Source of the DNA: Orientallactaga sibirica | Lineage: Eukaryota > Chordata > Mammalia > Rodentia > Dipodidae | Direction: 5' to 3' | Assembly: GCA_036365145.1 (NCBI GenBank) | Contig: JAEOAD010001700.1 | Coordinates: 558,001 to 622,000, forward strand | Length of the DNA stretch: 64,000 nucleotides | Shown here: one piece after another, positions 22,966 to 34,844 of the stretch | How the letters are laid out: the number at the start of each line of letters is the position of its first letter | How positions within the stretch are numbered: position 1 is the first letter of the stretch | The notes under the pieces: generated by a model | Told to the model about the DNA's origin: nothing | What the model saw: only the letters and a program-made list of their open reading frames with translations | The model's database searches: none | Position numbers and translations under genes: made by a program

Positions 22966-23093
22966 CCAAAGATCTTTGTGGTATTGATTTCGCCTAAAGG
23001 ACAGAGATCATAATTGTATGACTTGATTCCTTTTAAATGCATTCAGACTTGGGTCATGGCCCAGAGTGTGGTTATCTTGGTAACCATGATGGC

Positions 23094-23108
23094 TGGGCAG
23101 CATGTTCT

Positions 23109-23141
<33 letters not shown>

Positions 23142-23291
23142 AGGTAGGGTCTCACTCTAGCTCAGGCTCACCTGGAATTCACTATGTAGTTTCAGGGTGG
23201 CCTCGAACTCATGGTGATCCTGCTACCTCTGCCTCCCAAGTGCTGGGATTAAAGGCATGCGCCACCACGCCCCGCTAGGCAGCATGTTCTG
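23094..23291 (-). repeat. B1 SINE with target-site duplication
   Basis: T30 tail and core at 23110-23275, flanked by 'ggcagcatgttctg' on both sides. Confidence 0.9.
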
Positions 23292-23709
23292 TAAATGTTA
23301 AGTAGGTCAAGTTGGCTGAGAATGTTTCTATTCTTGCAGATTTTCTGTATGCTTGTTCTGTGTATTTTTCATATAAGTGCCATATATTTCATTTAGTGCA
23401 TATGTATGTATATATGCAGAACACACATTGTGTTTCTTTGGAAAGGTACTGGAGATTGAACTCAAAGCCTCATACTAAACACTTCCTCTACCACAACCCC
23501 AACATTGGTTTTTAATCTGTTTACAATCTCTGCCTTTAAATTGTAGTATTTATCCCATTAAAGTGAAATATTGTTATTCAAATGGGGAGATTTAAGTCTA
23601 TCATATTTTTTTTGTTCTGCTTATAATTCTTTCAGTTTAGGGGATAGTCATGTGTTTTTATGACTCTATTTTATGTACTTTGGAGTATGTTATGAAGTCT
23701 GTTTTATTA
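23292..23709. other. Unassigned AT-rich sequence
   Basis: Nothing recognisable on either strand. Confidence 0.5.
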
Positions 23710-23899
23710 TTTTTAATATTTATTATTTAAGAGAGAGGAAAAGAGAGAGAATGGGCATGCCAGGGCTCCAGCCACTGCAAACGAACTCCAGACTCATGTG
23801 CCCCCTTGTGCATCTGGCTTATGGGGGTCCTGGGGAATTGAACCTGGGTCCTTAGTCTTCACAGGCAAATGCCTTAACTGCTAAACCATTTCCCCAGCC
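23710..23899 (-). repeat. Dip-type SINE
   Basis: Reverse copy ending 'ccatttccccagccc'. Confidence 0.85.
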
Positions 23900-24117
23900 C
23901 TGTTGTTATTACTTTTGCTCTGTGAACAATCTTTTGGAGATATATGATAAGCAAGCATATTGGTCCATGTTGTTACCATTGTTGTTGGTCTTCATTTTTT
24001 TGGTATACACTCATATTTCTCTGGTCTCACTCTCCTTCTTCCTGAAGTATTTATCATCATTTCTTGTGGCAGGTTAGAGAAAATTCACTGTATGTCTTTG
24101 AAGTAAAGAGTTATTTT

Positions 24118-24984
24118 TTGTTTTGTTTTTATTTTTATTTATTTAATTATTTGACAGAGAGAGATAGAGAGAGAGAGAATGGGTGCACCAGGGCCTCCAG
24201 CCACTGCAAATGAACTCCAGATACATGCGCCACCTTTAGGCTTCACAGGCAAGCAATTAACTACTAAGCCATCTCTCCAGCCCTGAAGTAAAGATTTATT
24301 TTACTCTTTTTGGCTTTTTGTGTATGTATGCTCTTGGGATTGAACCCAAGGCCTTGCACATGCTAAGCATGTTCTCTCTCTATCTGATGTACACTCTTGA
24401 GACAGGGCCTCTAGCCACTGCAAATGACCTCCAGACACATGCACCACTATGTGCATCTGGCTTACGTGGATACTGGGAAATTGAACCGGGGTCCTTAGAT
24501 TTCACAGGCAAGCACCTTAACAACTAAGCCATCTCTCTATCCCCTAAATATTTTATTTATCATGTATTTGCTAGGAAAAAAAGAGAATGAGAATGAGAAT
24601 GAGAATGAGAATGAGAATAGGTATGTCAGAGTTTTTGGTCCTGCAAATGAACTCCAGATGGATGCACCACTTTGTACATCTGGCTTTACGTGAGTACTGG
24701 GGAATTGCACCCAGGTTTTCAAGCAAGCACCTTTAACTGCTGATCCATCTCTCCAGTCTGACCGTTATTTTTTTTATTTTTTTAAACATTTAAAAAATAT
24801 TTTTATTTATTTATTTATTTACTTATTAAAAAGACAGAGATAGAAAGAATGGGCACTGCAAATGAACTCCAGATGCATGTGCCACCATGTGCATCTGGCT
24901 TATGTGGGCTCTGGGGAGTCAAACCTAGGTCCTCAGGCTTCATAGGCAAGTAACCTTAATTGCTAAAGCCCATCTCTTCAGCCC
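24118..24984 (-). repeat. Cluster of four reverse Dip-type SINEs
   Basis: Copies at 24118-24283 (internal deletion removing the middle third), 24399-24544 (tail missing), 24546-24757 (with (GAGAAT)n at 24583-24618) and 24790-24984. All are in one orientation with little sequence between them. Confidence 0.85.
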
Positions 24985-24989
24985 ACCTG

Positions 24990-24992
<3 letters not shown>

Positions 24993-25024
<32 letters not shown>

Positions 25025-25167
25025 GTTTCTTGAAGTAGGGTCTCACTCTAGCTCAGGCTGACTTGGAATTCACCACATAGTCTCAGGGTGGCCTTGAACT
25101 CACAGTGATCCTCCTACCTCTGCCTCCAGAGTGCTGGGATTAAAGGTGTGCACCACCATACCTGGCT
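24993..25167 (-). repeat. B1 SINE
   Basis: T30 tail followed by the reverse B1 core. Confidence 0.9.
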
Positions 25168-25355
25168 TCTTTTTAAGGTATTTTTACTCAAAATAAAATC
25201 CTACGTTCCTCACTCTCTCTGTGTGTATCTCTTTGCCTCTGTATCTCTCTCAAATAAATGTAAAAAGTTTTAAATCCTAGGTCACAGTTGTTTGGAGGTG
25301 TTTTAGGGGAGAGCGAGTTCTCTTTTTCCTTTTAGTGCATTAAAAATGTTGCTCT

Positions 25356-25575
25356 AGGGCTGGAGAAATGGTTTAGCAATTAAGGTGTTTGCCTGCAAAG
25401 CCTAAGGATCCCGGTTCGATTCTCCAGGACCCACATAGGCCAGATGCACAAAGGGCACATGCATCTGGAGTTCATCTGCAGTGGATAGAGGCCCTGGTGT
25501 GCCCATTCTCTCTCTGTCTGCCTCTCTTCTATCTCTCTCTCTCTGCTTGCAAATAAATAAATAAAAATTTTAAAA
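25356..25575 (+). repeat. Dip-type SINE
   Basis: Full-length forward copy. Confidence 0.88.
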
Positions 25576-25894
25576 GAATGTTGCTCTACTGTTGTCTTCT
25601 TTTTTTTTTTAATTTTTTTTCTACTGTCTTGTTTGTTGTTTGCACTGATTCCACCATAAAATTGGTGCTGACCTAATTTTGTCCCTCTGTATGTAATGTG
25701 CCCCCTGTCCCTGTTGTCTTCTTATGCTGGTTTCTGAACTGTTGAACAATGATTAACTTGAGCTTTGTGTTTGTAGTTTGCACCAGATTTGGAAAAGTTT
25801 GGGCCATTATTTCTTTTTCTTTTTCTCACCGCCTCCCAGTGTTGTGAGTTGGATCTAGGACCTCATGCATATTAGGCAAACACTGTGCGGCTGA

Positions 25895-26021
25895 GCTACA
25901 TCTCCAGGTCCCATGTTAGCCAAATGCACATGGTGGCACATGCGCCTGGAGTTCATTTACAGTGGCTTGGAGGCCCTGGCGTGCCCATTCTCTCTTTCTC
26001 TCTCCCTCTCTCTGTCTCAAA

Positions 26022-26056
<35 letters not shown>

Positions 26057-26200
26057 ACAAACAAACATAAGCCAGATGCACAAGGGGGCATGTGCATCTG
26101 GAGTTCCTTTGCATTGGCTAGAGGCCCTGGCATGCCCATTCTCTCTTTCTCTCTATCTGCCTCTTTCTCTCTCAAATAAATAAATAAAATATTAAAAAAA
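25895..26200 (+). repeat. Two 5'-truncated Dip-type SINEs in tandem
   Basis: 25895-26065 and 26068-26200 both lack the promoter half and start in the 'aagccagatgcacaag' region; an (AAATA)n/(AAAC)n tract joins them. Confidence 0.8.
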
Positions 26201-26583
26201 GAAGTCCTACTCAGCCATGGTCCCTGTGTTGTTACAGGCAAGATATGTCTGCCTGTGTGAGTGGCATGACTGTTATGGATAAAACAAAACTTTGACTGGA
26301 TTTGAAGTTCCTATCTGGTACTGTATGCCTGATCATAGCCCCCCTTTGCCCCCTCCCCCACACTCCATGGCTTTGCTCAATCTGAGCTGCCGTCAATCTG
26401 AATCTATAATAAACATTCAATTGGACAAGCTCCTAAGATTAAGTGACTGTTGCTGTGGCACAGTGGTTCAATGCTTAGCCATGGATGAACATCTCACCTC
26501 AAAAATTCACCATCAAAGCTCAGGGAACATCACAGAAGAGGTGATGCAAGAGTGTAAGAGCTTGAGAAAGGAGTGGAGTGGAG

Positions 26584-27349
26584 TGTAGCAAATTCCTCAA
26601 AATTGATATATTCCCTCCTGGGAGGAGAAGGGAGTCAAGAGGTTAACAAGATTTGGAAAGCTGAAATGTAAGAGGTCACATGACCACTCCCCAAAGTTAT
26701 AGGAGCAGTGACCAGTGTTGTGTACCAATTTTCTCTGGAGTGAAACCTTCCCTCCTGAGGAAGGAGGGAGTCAAGAGGCCAACAAGTCTAGAACTTAAGA
26801 TTCCCACCCCTTCCTAATGTTACAAAAAGAGTCAACAACTGCTTGGAGAGAGATCTTCCAACCAGTAGAACTGTCTGAAAATCCTTTAATGCTTTTGCAC
26901 AAGAATCTCCCCCTGCAAGTCATGCAGGATAAACAGGATGCTCTGCTGTTCTGAATACCATTACCCTCCCCCCATTGTTGAGCAAAATCCTTAAGGGCAG
27001 ATAAACGGGACATTTGGAGACTCTTGGTCTCAGGCCTTCCTCACACGCCCCAGGTGCTTCCTGTAACTGACCAACAGACCTGTTCACAAGTTCCTTCTGT
27101 TTTTTCTTCCCTACAATCTTCTAAGAATGTGAGTTGTGATTTATGGCTTAACTCCCATCCTGTTTTTGCAATAAACATTTTGTAGCTGACCCTCCAAACA
27201 GTTCGGGGCTGTATCCTGAGATCCCAAACTCTGGGTGTAGACCTGGTACACCAGCCTTTCTTCTTTTTCTTGTTTTCTTTTTTACCCAATAAAACTTTGC
27301 CTCATACTTCGTGAGTCGGTGGTCTTACTTGTGCGATACCGGACCCCAT
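26584..27349 (+). mobile_element. Solo LTR, unclassified ERV family
   Basis: Starts TGTAGCAAATTCCTC; contains two related halves of the U3 sequence ('ccctcct...gggagtcaagaggttaac' repeated about 130 bp apart) and polyadenylation signals 'caataaa' near 27170 and 27288. It shares 'accagtgttgtg', 'gcaagtc(a/t)tgca' and the first 40 bases with 35563-36000. No clean target-site duplication seen; the 3' end is approximate. Confidence 0.6.
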
Positions 27350-27434
27350 AATGTAACCCACTCTTAATCCTCTTTAATGGAAGGGGAAAAAACCTAATTT
27401 GCTCAAGGTCACACAGCTTCTGACTCAGGCTCTA

Positions 27435-27895
27435 GAGCAGTATTTCTTTTTTAAAATTTTTATTATTTATCTGGAAGCAGAGACAGGAGACAGACAGAGA
27501 GAGAATGGGCACACCAGGGCATTTAGCCACTTCAAATGAACTCCAGATGCATAAGCCCCTTGTGCATCTGGCTTACGTGGGTCCTGGAGAATCGAACGTA
27601 GGTCCTTTGGCTTCACAGGCAAACGCCTTAACTGCTAAGCCATTTCTCCAGCTCAGTACTTCTTTTTAAAAAAATATTTATTTATTTAGAGAGAAAGAGA
27701 GGAAGAGGCAGGTAGAGAGAGAGAAAGAATGGGTGTACCAGGGCCATCAGCCACTGCAAACAAACTCTAGATGCACACACCACATTGTACATCTGGCTTT
27801 CATGGGACTGGGGAATTGAACCTGGGTTCTTTGGCTTCACAGGCAAATGGCTTAACCATTAAGCCATCTCTCTAACCCTAGAGCAGTACTTCTAA
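27435..27895 (-). repeat. Two Dip-type SINEs at one target
   Basis: Copies at 27455-27655 and 27668-27880. Variants of 'agcagta(t/c)ttct' precede, separate and follow them, as for the 7.2 kb cluster. Confidence 0.8.
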
Positions 27896-28561
27896 CTACT
27901 CCACAGGTGCTTTCAAAGCACTGCACATTAGGACTCCTGGGAACTTCAAGAACAGAATACTGGGATCCCAACTCTCTGAGATCCTGCTGTAGCTGGTTCT
28001 ATGATAGTGAAGGCTTGAAGAAAGTATGTGGGGAAAGCAGGATACTGGGGTTGGGGGGGCCACAGAACTACTACTATACCAGCTGTGGACTGTATTTTTT
28101 CTTTTTGAAGCAGGATCTTACTCTAAAGCATGTGCCACCTCAAATGGCCAAGGACTATATTTCTAAAAAAAGAACCTAAGTTTTAAAAAAGCCATGCCAG
28201 CTAAGTGTCTTTGGAGAGGCTGTTAGGTCCACATCCTGACCACAACATCATTTCCTTTGAGACCTTGAGCAAGACATTTACATAACTGTTGATATCATTT
28301 CCTCATACACAACAGGGCTAGCTACACACTCAAGGTAATGCATGAAGCACAGTGTCTGGCACACCAAGTGCTCAGAAGTGACAGCTACTGTTGGCTTATG
28401 CTGAGCTCAAATAATCCAATAGTGTGACAAGAGATTATAGCCTATTCTATCTTCATTTGATCACATTCAACATGCAACTTTCACATGAGGTGCTATAATT
28501 AACTCACCCCTGAGATGCTGATAGCATGGGGTGGGGCCAAGCACTAGGAGTTTGCAAAGTC
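27896..28561. other. Unassigned sequence with a B1 scrap
   Basis: Only a deleted B1 remnant around 28096-28140 is identifiable. Confidence 0.5.
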
Positions 28562-29068
28562 TGCTTGCTTCAAAGGGAAATGTAACTAATATGCTTCAGC
28601 AATTTATGCAACTGCTTGCATACGCAGGACAGACATTTCTTTGTACAAACAACCTGTGACTAGATGGAAAGTTACAAGGTTTGCAATTATCAACCCATAC
28701 ACAAAGCACAAAGGGAATTGAAAATGGGGAAGCCGTTATCTTGAGGGACTGCATCTGGGGGCCTTGACCACCAGAAACATCTTGCGCCCTTGAGCAAATA
28801 AAAACAGAGCCCTGTTCCAGGAATAAATAACCTAAAGTACTATTATCTGGAGATGTCTGGAAAGCCCTGCATATTTGTGGTATTCCCTCATACATATGGT
28901 TTTGTCCTATAAAAGCTCTGCCTAATTGCCCTCGAGGCTTCACCCTCCTGTGGAAGCCCCGGTGCACCGGCATCATTAAACCTCCTGCTGCTTGCATTGA
29001 GTGTTCTCCGTGTGAGTGTTCTCGGTCTGGTCGACTATCCCCTCGGGGCCCAATAGGGGGTCCCTACA
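28562..29068 (+). repeat. 5' LTR of gamma-like ERV (U3 start missing)
   Basis: TATAAAA at 28908-28914, ATTAAA at 28975-28980, predicted end of R at about 28999, U5 ending CCCTACA at 29068. Compared with the 3' LTR, about 50 bases at the U3 start are absent. Confidence 0.88.
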
Positions 29069-29070
29069 TT

Positions 29071-29087
29071 TGGGGCTCGTCCTGGAT
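29071..29087 (+). promoter_or_regulatory. Primer-binding site, tRNA-Pro type
   Basis: 'tggggctcgtcctggat' follows the LTR after TT, the murine-leukaemia-virus arrangement. Against the tRNA-Pro complement it lacks one G and has one substitution. Confidence 0.85.
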
Positions 29088-29496
29088 TTCGACAAGACCC
29101 CAGACCTCATATCGGACTCCTCAGAGGTAAAAGGCGCCTCCTGTTATGTCTGTAATTGTCCGTCTATTGTCTCTGATTCTGTCTGGTTTTGAGAATTCTC
29201 AATCTGGGTGCCTTGTCTGAGGGTATGGCAGGTCGAGGCTGACGGGCCTGAGGACCGCCACCCAAGCAATCTGGAGGACGCTCTTGATTGCCCGGAGGAG
29301 ACAGATCCATTTTCTGTCTCCTATCTGAAGAACTCCGACCGAGTTCTTATCTGTAGTGAGAGGCACCATCTGGGTCTCGCCCTCTGCCATCTGTCTTTTG
29401 TTTTTGCTCAGGCGGAGTGCAGGCCAACTCAGTCTTTTTGTTCTCTGTGTTTTCCTGTTTATTTTGTTCTTCTATTTTTCCTATTCACCTCCCAAT

Positions 29497-31030
29497 ATGG
29501 GACAGACTGTTTCTACCCCTTTGGACTTGACTTTGGCACACTGGACTGACGTTAAGACGAGAGCTCATAATTTATCAGTAGAAATTAAGAAAAAAAAGTG
29601 GCGGACTTTATGTCAGGGAGAATGAAATTTATTTAATGTAGGATGGCCTCAGGAAGGAACTTTTGATATAGATGTTATCCAAGCTGTTAAGAAAATTATT
29701 TTGCAGGAACCCGGAGGCCACCCAGATCAACTGCCCTACATCTACACGTGGCAAGACTTAATCCAGGATCCTCCCCCCTGGCTAAAGCCATGGACCCCCT
29801 AAAAACTTACTAACAAGGATTCCTTGGGATCCGCCACAGTTCTCGTTGCAGGATCAAAAAAAAAAAGAAGATCTATCCGGACCTCCAGACAGACTTACTC
29901 CTGTCAGATACCCCACCGCCCTACCCGCCATCCAGAGCCCCCACGGCTCCACCTAATCCCTCACCTCAGGGAGCACAAGGGGGGCCGGCGGCGGGGACTA
30001 GAAGCAGGCGGGCTCAGACTCCAGATACTACTGTTGCCCTGCCCCTCAGGGCTATAGGTCCCCTCCTCCCCAGGACCGGGAGACGATCCCAACCACAGAC
30101 CCTTACCACCACTTCAATATTGGCCTTTTTCTTCTGCAGATTTATACAACTGGAAGGCTAATCACCCCCTTTTTCAGAGGATCCTCTAAGTTAACTGCTC
30201 TCATGGAATCTCTAGTTTTCTCTCACCAGCCCACTTGGGATGATTGTCAGCAGCTACTCCAAACCCTCTTTACAACAGAGGAAAGGGAACGTATCTTGTT
30301 GGAAGCCAGGAAAATGTTCCTGGGGATGACGGACGCCCCACACAGCTCCAGAACGTGATAGATGATGGGTTCCTTTGACTCGACCCAACTGGGATTTCAA
30401 CACTCCTGAAGGTAGGGAACATCTCCGTGTTTATCGCCAGGCTCTGGTGGCTGGTCTCCGGGAGCTGCAAGGCGTCCCACTAATTTGGCCAAGGTAAGAG
30501 AGATCATCCAGGGACCTGATGAACTGCCCTCTGTTTTCCTAGAGCGCCTCATGGAGGCCTACCGCAGATATACACCATTTGATCCAACCGCGGAGGAACA
30601 GAGAGTGTCAGTTCTGATGAGTTTTGTTGATCAGTCAGCACCAGATATCAGAAAGAAATTACAGAGGTTAGACGGCTTAAGTAGGTATACGCTGTCAGAT
30701 TTAGTTAAGGAGGCTGAAAAGGTTTATAATAAAAGAGAAACAGAGGAAGAAAGGGAACAGAGAAGAGTGAAGGAACAGGAGGAAAGGGACCACAGACGAG
30801 ATAAGAGACATGAGAAAAATATGACTAAAATTCTGGCCGCTGTAATTCAGGACAGGAAGAACCTAGACAAAAAAAAGCGTAGAGATCCTAGGCAGGAACA
30901 AAACCAGGGCAACAGACGGCAATTAGACAAGGACCAATGTGCCTATTGCAAGGAGAAGGGACACTGGATAAAGGACTGCCCTAAAAGGAGACCAAAAGAA
31001 ATCTTAACTTTGGAGGAAGACGACGAATAG
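29497..31030 (+). pseudogene. gag: gag remnant (matrix, capsid, nucleocapsid)
   Basis: Start ATG at 29497 encodes an MGQ myristoylation signal and a matrix-like N-terminus; the frame stops at 29623-29625. Further stops follow through the proline-rich p12-like part (29800-30100). Capsid sequence ('[17 protein letters not shown]') lies at about 30200-30290. A clean open stretch at 30485-31030 holds the major homology region (near residue 10), a highly charged helical segment and a CCHC knuckle, [14 protein letters not shown]. Gag forms the virion core in the family. Here the pieces lie in at least two frames and no full product can be made. Confidence 0.9.
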
Positions 31031-31044
31031 GGGGAACTCACTCA

Positions 31045-33070
31045 GAAATTAGGACCTTGAAAAAGCCAGTAGCCTATTTATCCAAGAAGTTGGATCCTGT
31101 GGCCGCTAGATGGCCCCCTTGCCTCAAGATTATTGCAGCTATAGCGCTGCTTCTAAAGAATGCAGACAAATTGACTTTGAGACAGACTGTCACTATCATA
31201 ACATCACATGCACTGGAGAGCGTCATGTGCCAACCTCCAGACCGCTGGCTCTCAAATGCCAGGATCACCCACTATCAGAGTCTCCTCCTTAACTCAGACC
31301 GGGTTAAGTTTGCTCCCCGCCCAGCTGAATCCCGCTACCCTCTGGCCGGATACGGATCCTCCGTGTTACACAACTGTGGGGAAGTCCTGGCTGAGGTCAC
31401 CGGAATCAGACCTGACCTCATGGACCAGCCCCTACCAGATGCGCAGATGACCTGGTTTACAGACGGTAGCAGCTACCTCCTTGAAGGTAAGAGGATGGCG
31501 GGGGCAGCTATTGTGGATGGGAGCAGGGTGATCTGGGCTAACAAACTGCCAGAAGGAACGTCCGCCCAAAAGGCTGAACTAATTGCCTTAACCCAGGCTT
31601 TAAACATGACAGAAGGAAAAAGGGCTACAATATATACAGACAGCCGGTATGCTTTTGCCACTGCGCATGTACATGGTGCCATCTACCGGCAGAGAAAATT
31701 ATTAACGTCTGCAGAAAAAAAAAAATCAAAAACAAAAAGGAAATTATAGATTTAATCGATGCTTTGCATCGGCCGGCCAAACTAGCTATAGTCCATTGCC
31801 CAGGACACCAAAAAGGAGATTCCCTCATAGCCCGGAAAAACAGAATGGCAGATGAGGAAGCCAAAAAGGCAGCTCAGGAAGCTTACCTGTTCCCTTTGAT
31901 TGAGAAAGAAACTATTCTCGCTGAGCCATTGCCCTCAAGCTACACAGAACAGGACCTAAAAGGCTGCAAAAACATTTTAATACCAAAACACAGAAATGGA
32001 AAACTGAAACCGGGACTTCTTGTCACATATACACAGATTGACTCATTTTGGACCTAAGAAAATGATAAAAACTTTCAAAAAGACTGATTATTACATAATT
32101 GGACTTAAGGATATGGCTGAGGAACTTGTAAAACAATGTGTACCCTGCCAAAAGGTAAATGCACAAACTGTCCCAACAGGCACAGGAACCCGATTCAGGG
32201 GAGATCGCCCTGGCTTGTTTTGGGAAACAGACTTTACTGAACTGAAACCAGCACAATATGGAAATAAATATCTTTTAGTCTTTATAGATACTTTTTCAGG
32301 ATGGGTGAAAGCTTATCCCACTAAAAAGGAAACTGCAACCATGGTGACAAAAAAGCTCCTGGAAGAAATAATTCCCAGGTATGGAATCCCACAGGTAATA
32401 GGTTCTGACAACGGTCCTGCCTTTGTTGCCCAGGTAAGTCAGGAGGTGGCCAGAATACTGGGGATCAATTGAAATTACATTGTGCATATAGGCCCCAGAG
32501 CTCAGGACAGGTAGAAAAAATAAATAAAACATTAAAAGAGACCATAACCAAATTGTCCGTGGAGACTGGCTGTAAAGACTGGACGATGCTCCTTCCCTGG
32601 GCCCTCTTCAGGGTCCGCAATACCCCATATAGATTCAACCTGACCCCTTTGAAATACTCTTTGGAGTTCCAACCCCACTCAGTACATTGTTAACTCAAAA
32701 GAGTCCAGATGTGATCTCTAACTCTGATTTAAATAGCAGGTTGCAGGCGCTGCACCTCCTCCAGACTGATTTATGGCCTAAATTAAAAAAAGCTTATCAG
32801 CCTGCTAAGGACTCGACTCCACACCCGTACCAGCCTGGGGACTCAGTCTACGTGAGACGACACCGATCCACAAACCTCGAACCTCGCTGGAAGGGACCTT
32901 TTACAGTGCTCCTGACAACACCAACGGCTGTGAAAGTAGACGGAATCGCGGCCTGGATCCACGCCTCCCACGTCAAACCAGCCCCTCACCTGACCCCTGC
33001 TGGCAACTGGAAAAGACTGATAACCCTCTCAAACTGCGCTCCATCGTGTCCCTGTTACTGTTTTGAATCA
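31045..33070 (+). pseudogene. pol: pol remnant (end of RT, RNase H, integrase)
   Basis: Protease and most of the RT polymerase domain are missing: sequence jumps from the end of gag directly to the RT connection region at 31057. RNase H acidic residues are visible ([26 protein letters not shown]), with a frame break near 31720. Integrase follows: zinc-binding HHCC part (32020-32160, ending CVPCQ), catalytic Asp in WETDFTE (about 32225), Asp in GSDNGPAF (about 32405) and Glu in SSGQVEK (about 32510), but a TGA interrupts at about 32472 and another stop at 32693. The C-terminal DNA-binding end is open at 32687-33073. Confidence 0.9.
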
Positions 33071-33072
33071 TA

Positions 33073-34318
33073 ATGGCTCACTGTAAGGTTTGGTTAATGT
33101 TAACTATGTTGCTACCCTACTCACTTTTAGCAGCCTCCCCCTACCAGCCTCTGTCACTACCCAAACCTACCGCATCCATCTCAACCTCCCCAACCTTTTT
33201 TCAACCCACCCTGCCTCCTAACCTTCCCTCCTCAGCCGACCTAATTCTAGCTATAGTAAACACTTCTGTTCAGATTAATCATACTTTAGAGGAATGCTGG
33301 ATATGCTACTCTTCTAGTCCCCCTTTCTATGAAGGACTAGCCACCTCAGGGGACTTAATCTTTACTAATGATACTTCTTGCTTGCGTTGGAAACCCCCTC
33401 CGGGATCTCAGGGACTAACCATGAGTTATGTCACTGGTGCTGGGCTCTGTCTATTAGGACCTAATATGCTTCCACCTCTCTCTCTCTGAAGTCTGTAACC
33501 AAACTGTCATTGTAAACTCCAGTTTCTCATTCAAATATATCTCTGCACCCCCAGACACTTATCTAGCCTGCTCCACGGGACTTACTACTCATGTGGAAAA
33601 GGATACTCTTTTAACAAAAAAAGACTATTGCATACTAATAAGCCTGCTGCCCAGACTAACTATCAGAGATTCAGATGATTTTCAGAGAATATGGAGTATT
33701 GGTCCAACTTCTCCTCGACTTAAGAGGGAACCAATCACCACTTTGACCTTAGCATTGGTAATAGGTTTAGGGGCAACGGGAGCAGGAACGGGAATAGCTT
33801 CTCTGGTCTCTTCTAACCAGCACTACGCTACCCTAACTGCAGCAATAGACCGAGACTTACAGGAGTTACAATCAGGGATGAAAAACTTAAAAGACTCAGT
33901 TTCCTCTTTATCTGAGGTAGTTCTACAAAATAAAAGAGGATTAGACTTGCTGTTTTTACAACAGGGGGGATTATGCGCAGCCTTAAAGGAAGAATGCTGC
34001 TTTTATGCAGACAAGACAGGTTTAGTTAAAGACAGTCTAAAACGGGTACGAGAAAGCCTAAAACATCATAGAAAAGAGAGACAACAACAGCAGTCTTGGT
34101 ACGAATCTTGGTTCTCTAGCTCCCCTTGGATGACTACTCTAATTTCTACTCTCCTGGGGCCTCTCTTAATACTGTTCTTACTTCTCACCGTTGGCCCATG
34201 CATTTTAAATAGGCTACTCACCTTTGTTAGAGAAAGAATTAGTACCGTACAGGTGATGGTACTAAGACAACGATATCAGCAATTGGCTGAGATAAAAGAT
34301 AAATCTGAAATTCCATGA
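33073..34318 (+). pseudogene. env: env remnant: shortened surface unit, long open transmembrane unit
   Basis: ATG at 33073 starts a hydrophobic signal peptide and a proline-rich stretch, then a CWIC motif typical of gammaretroviral surface units. The surface unit is only about 220 codons and lacks the receptor-binding domain; a stop at 33487 breaks it. A second open frame (33593-34318, 241 codons) covers the RLKR cleavage site, a Gly/Ala-rich fusion peptide, the heptad-repeat and immunosuppressive-type segment, a CX6CC motif, a membrane anchor (about residues 180-205) and a cytoplasmic tail. Its first ATG is internal and has no signal peptide, so correct export is unlikely. Confidence 0.9.
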
Positions 34319-34332
34319 TTGGAATTATGACA

Positions 34333-34347
34333 AAGAAAAGGGGGAAA
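34333..34347 (+). promoter_or_regulatory. Polypurine tract
   Basis: 'aagaaaagggggaaa' directly abuts the TGAAAGG start of the 3' LTR. Confidence 0.85.
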
Positions 34348-34844
34348 TGAAAGGATAAAAAAATATATAACTATACTGCTCTAATTAGCTTCTGTACACT
34401 TGCTTGCTTCAAAGGGAAATGTAACTAATATGCTTCAGCAATTTATGCAACTGCTTGCATACGCAGGACAGACATTTCTTTGTACAAACAACCTGTGACT
34501 AGATGGAAAGTTACAAGGTTTGCAATTATCAACCCATACACAAAGCACAAAGCGGGAATTGAAAATGGGGAAGCCGTTATCTTGAGGGACTGCATCTGGG
34601 GGGCCTTGACCACCAGAAACATCTTGCGTCCTTGAGCAAATAAAAAACAGAGCCCCTGTTCCAGGAATAAATAACCTAAAGTACTATTATCTGGAGATGT
34701 CTGGAAAGCCCTGCATATTTGTGGTATTCCCTCATACATATGGTTTTGTCCTATAAAAGCTCTGCCTAATTGCCCCTCGAGGCTTCACCCTCCTGTGGAA
34801 GCCCCGGTGCACCGGCATCATTAAACCTCCTGCTGCTTGCATTG
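34348..34844 (+). repeat. 3' LTR of gamma-like ERV (ends at R)
   Basis: Matches the 5' LTR from 34397 onward but stops at 'gcttgcattg', the point about 19 bases after ATTAAA where R should end; U5 (69 bases) is absent. Differences from the 5' LTR are mostly single-base changes in homopolymer length. Confidence 0.88.

Larger units (their letters stand above)
28562..34844 (+). mobile_element. Defective gammaretrovirus-like endogenous provirus (ERV1 class)
   Basis: Order: LTR, tRNA-Pro-type primer site, gag, pol remnant, env, polypurine tract, LTR. Gag begins MGQTVSTP, the zinc knuckle is of the single CCHC gamma type, and env has the CWIC and CX6CC motifs, so this is a gammaretrovirus relative. 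It cannot replicate: gag has several stops and frameshifts, protease and most of reverse transcriptase are deleted, integrase has a stop, and the env surface unit has lost its receptor-binding part. Both LTRs are truncated at their outer ends. Orientation is plus, opposite to STARD7. Confidence 0.93.

Noticed and set aside
33073..34318. Domesticated envelope (syncytin-like) gene
   Set aside because: The surface unit lacks its receptor-binding part and is interrupted by a stop, and the open transmembrane frame has no signal peptide of its own.
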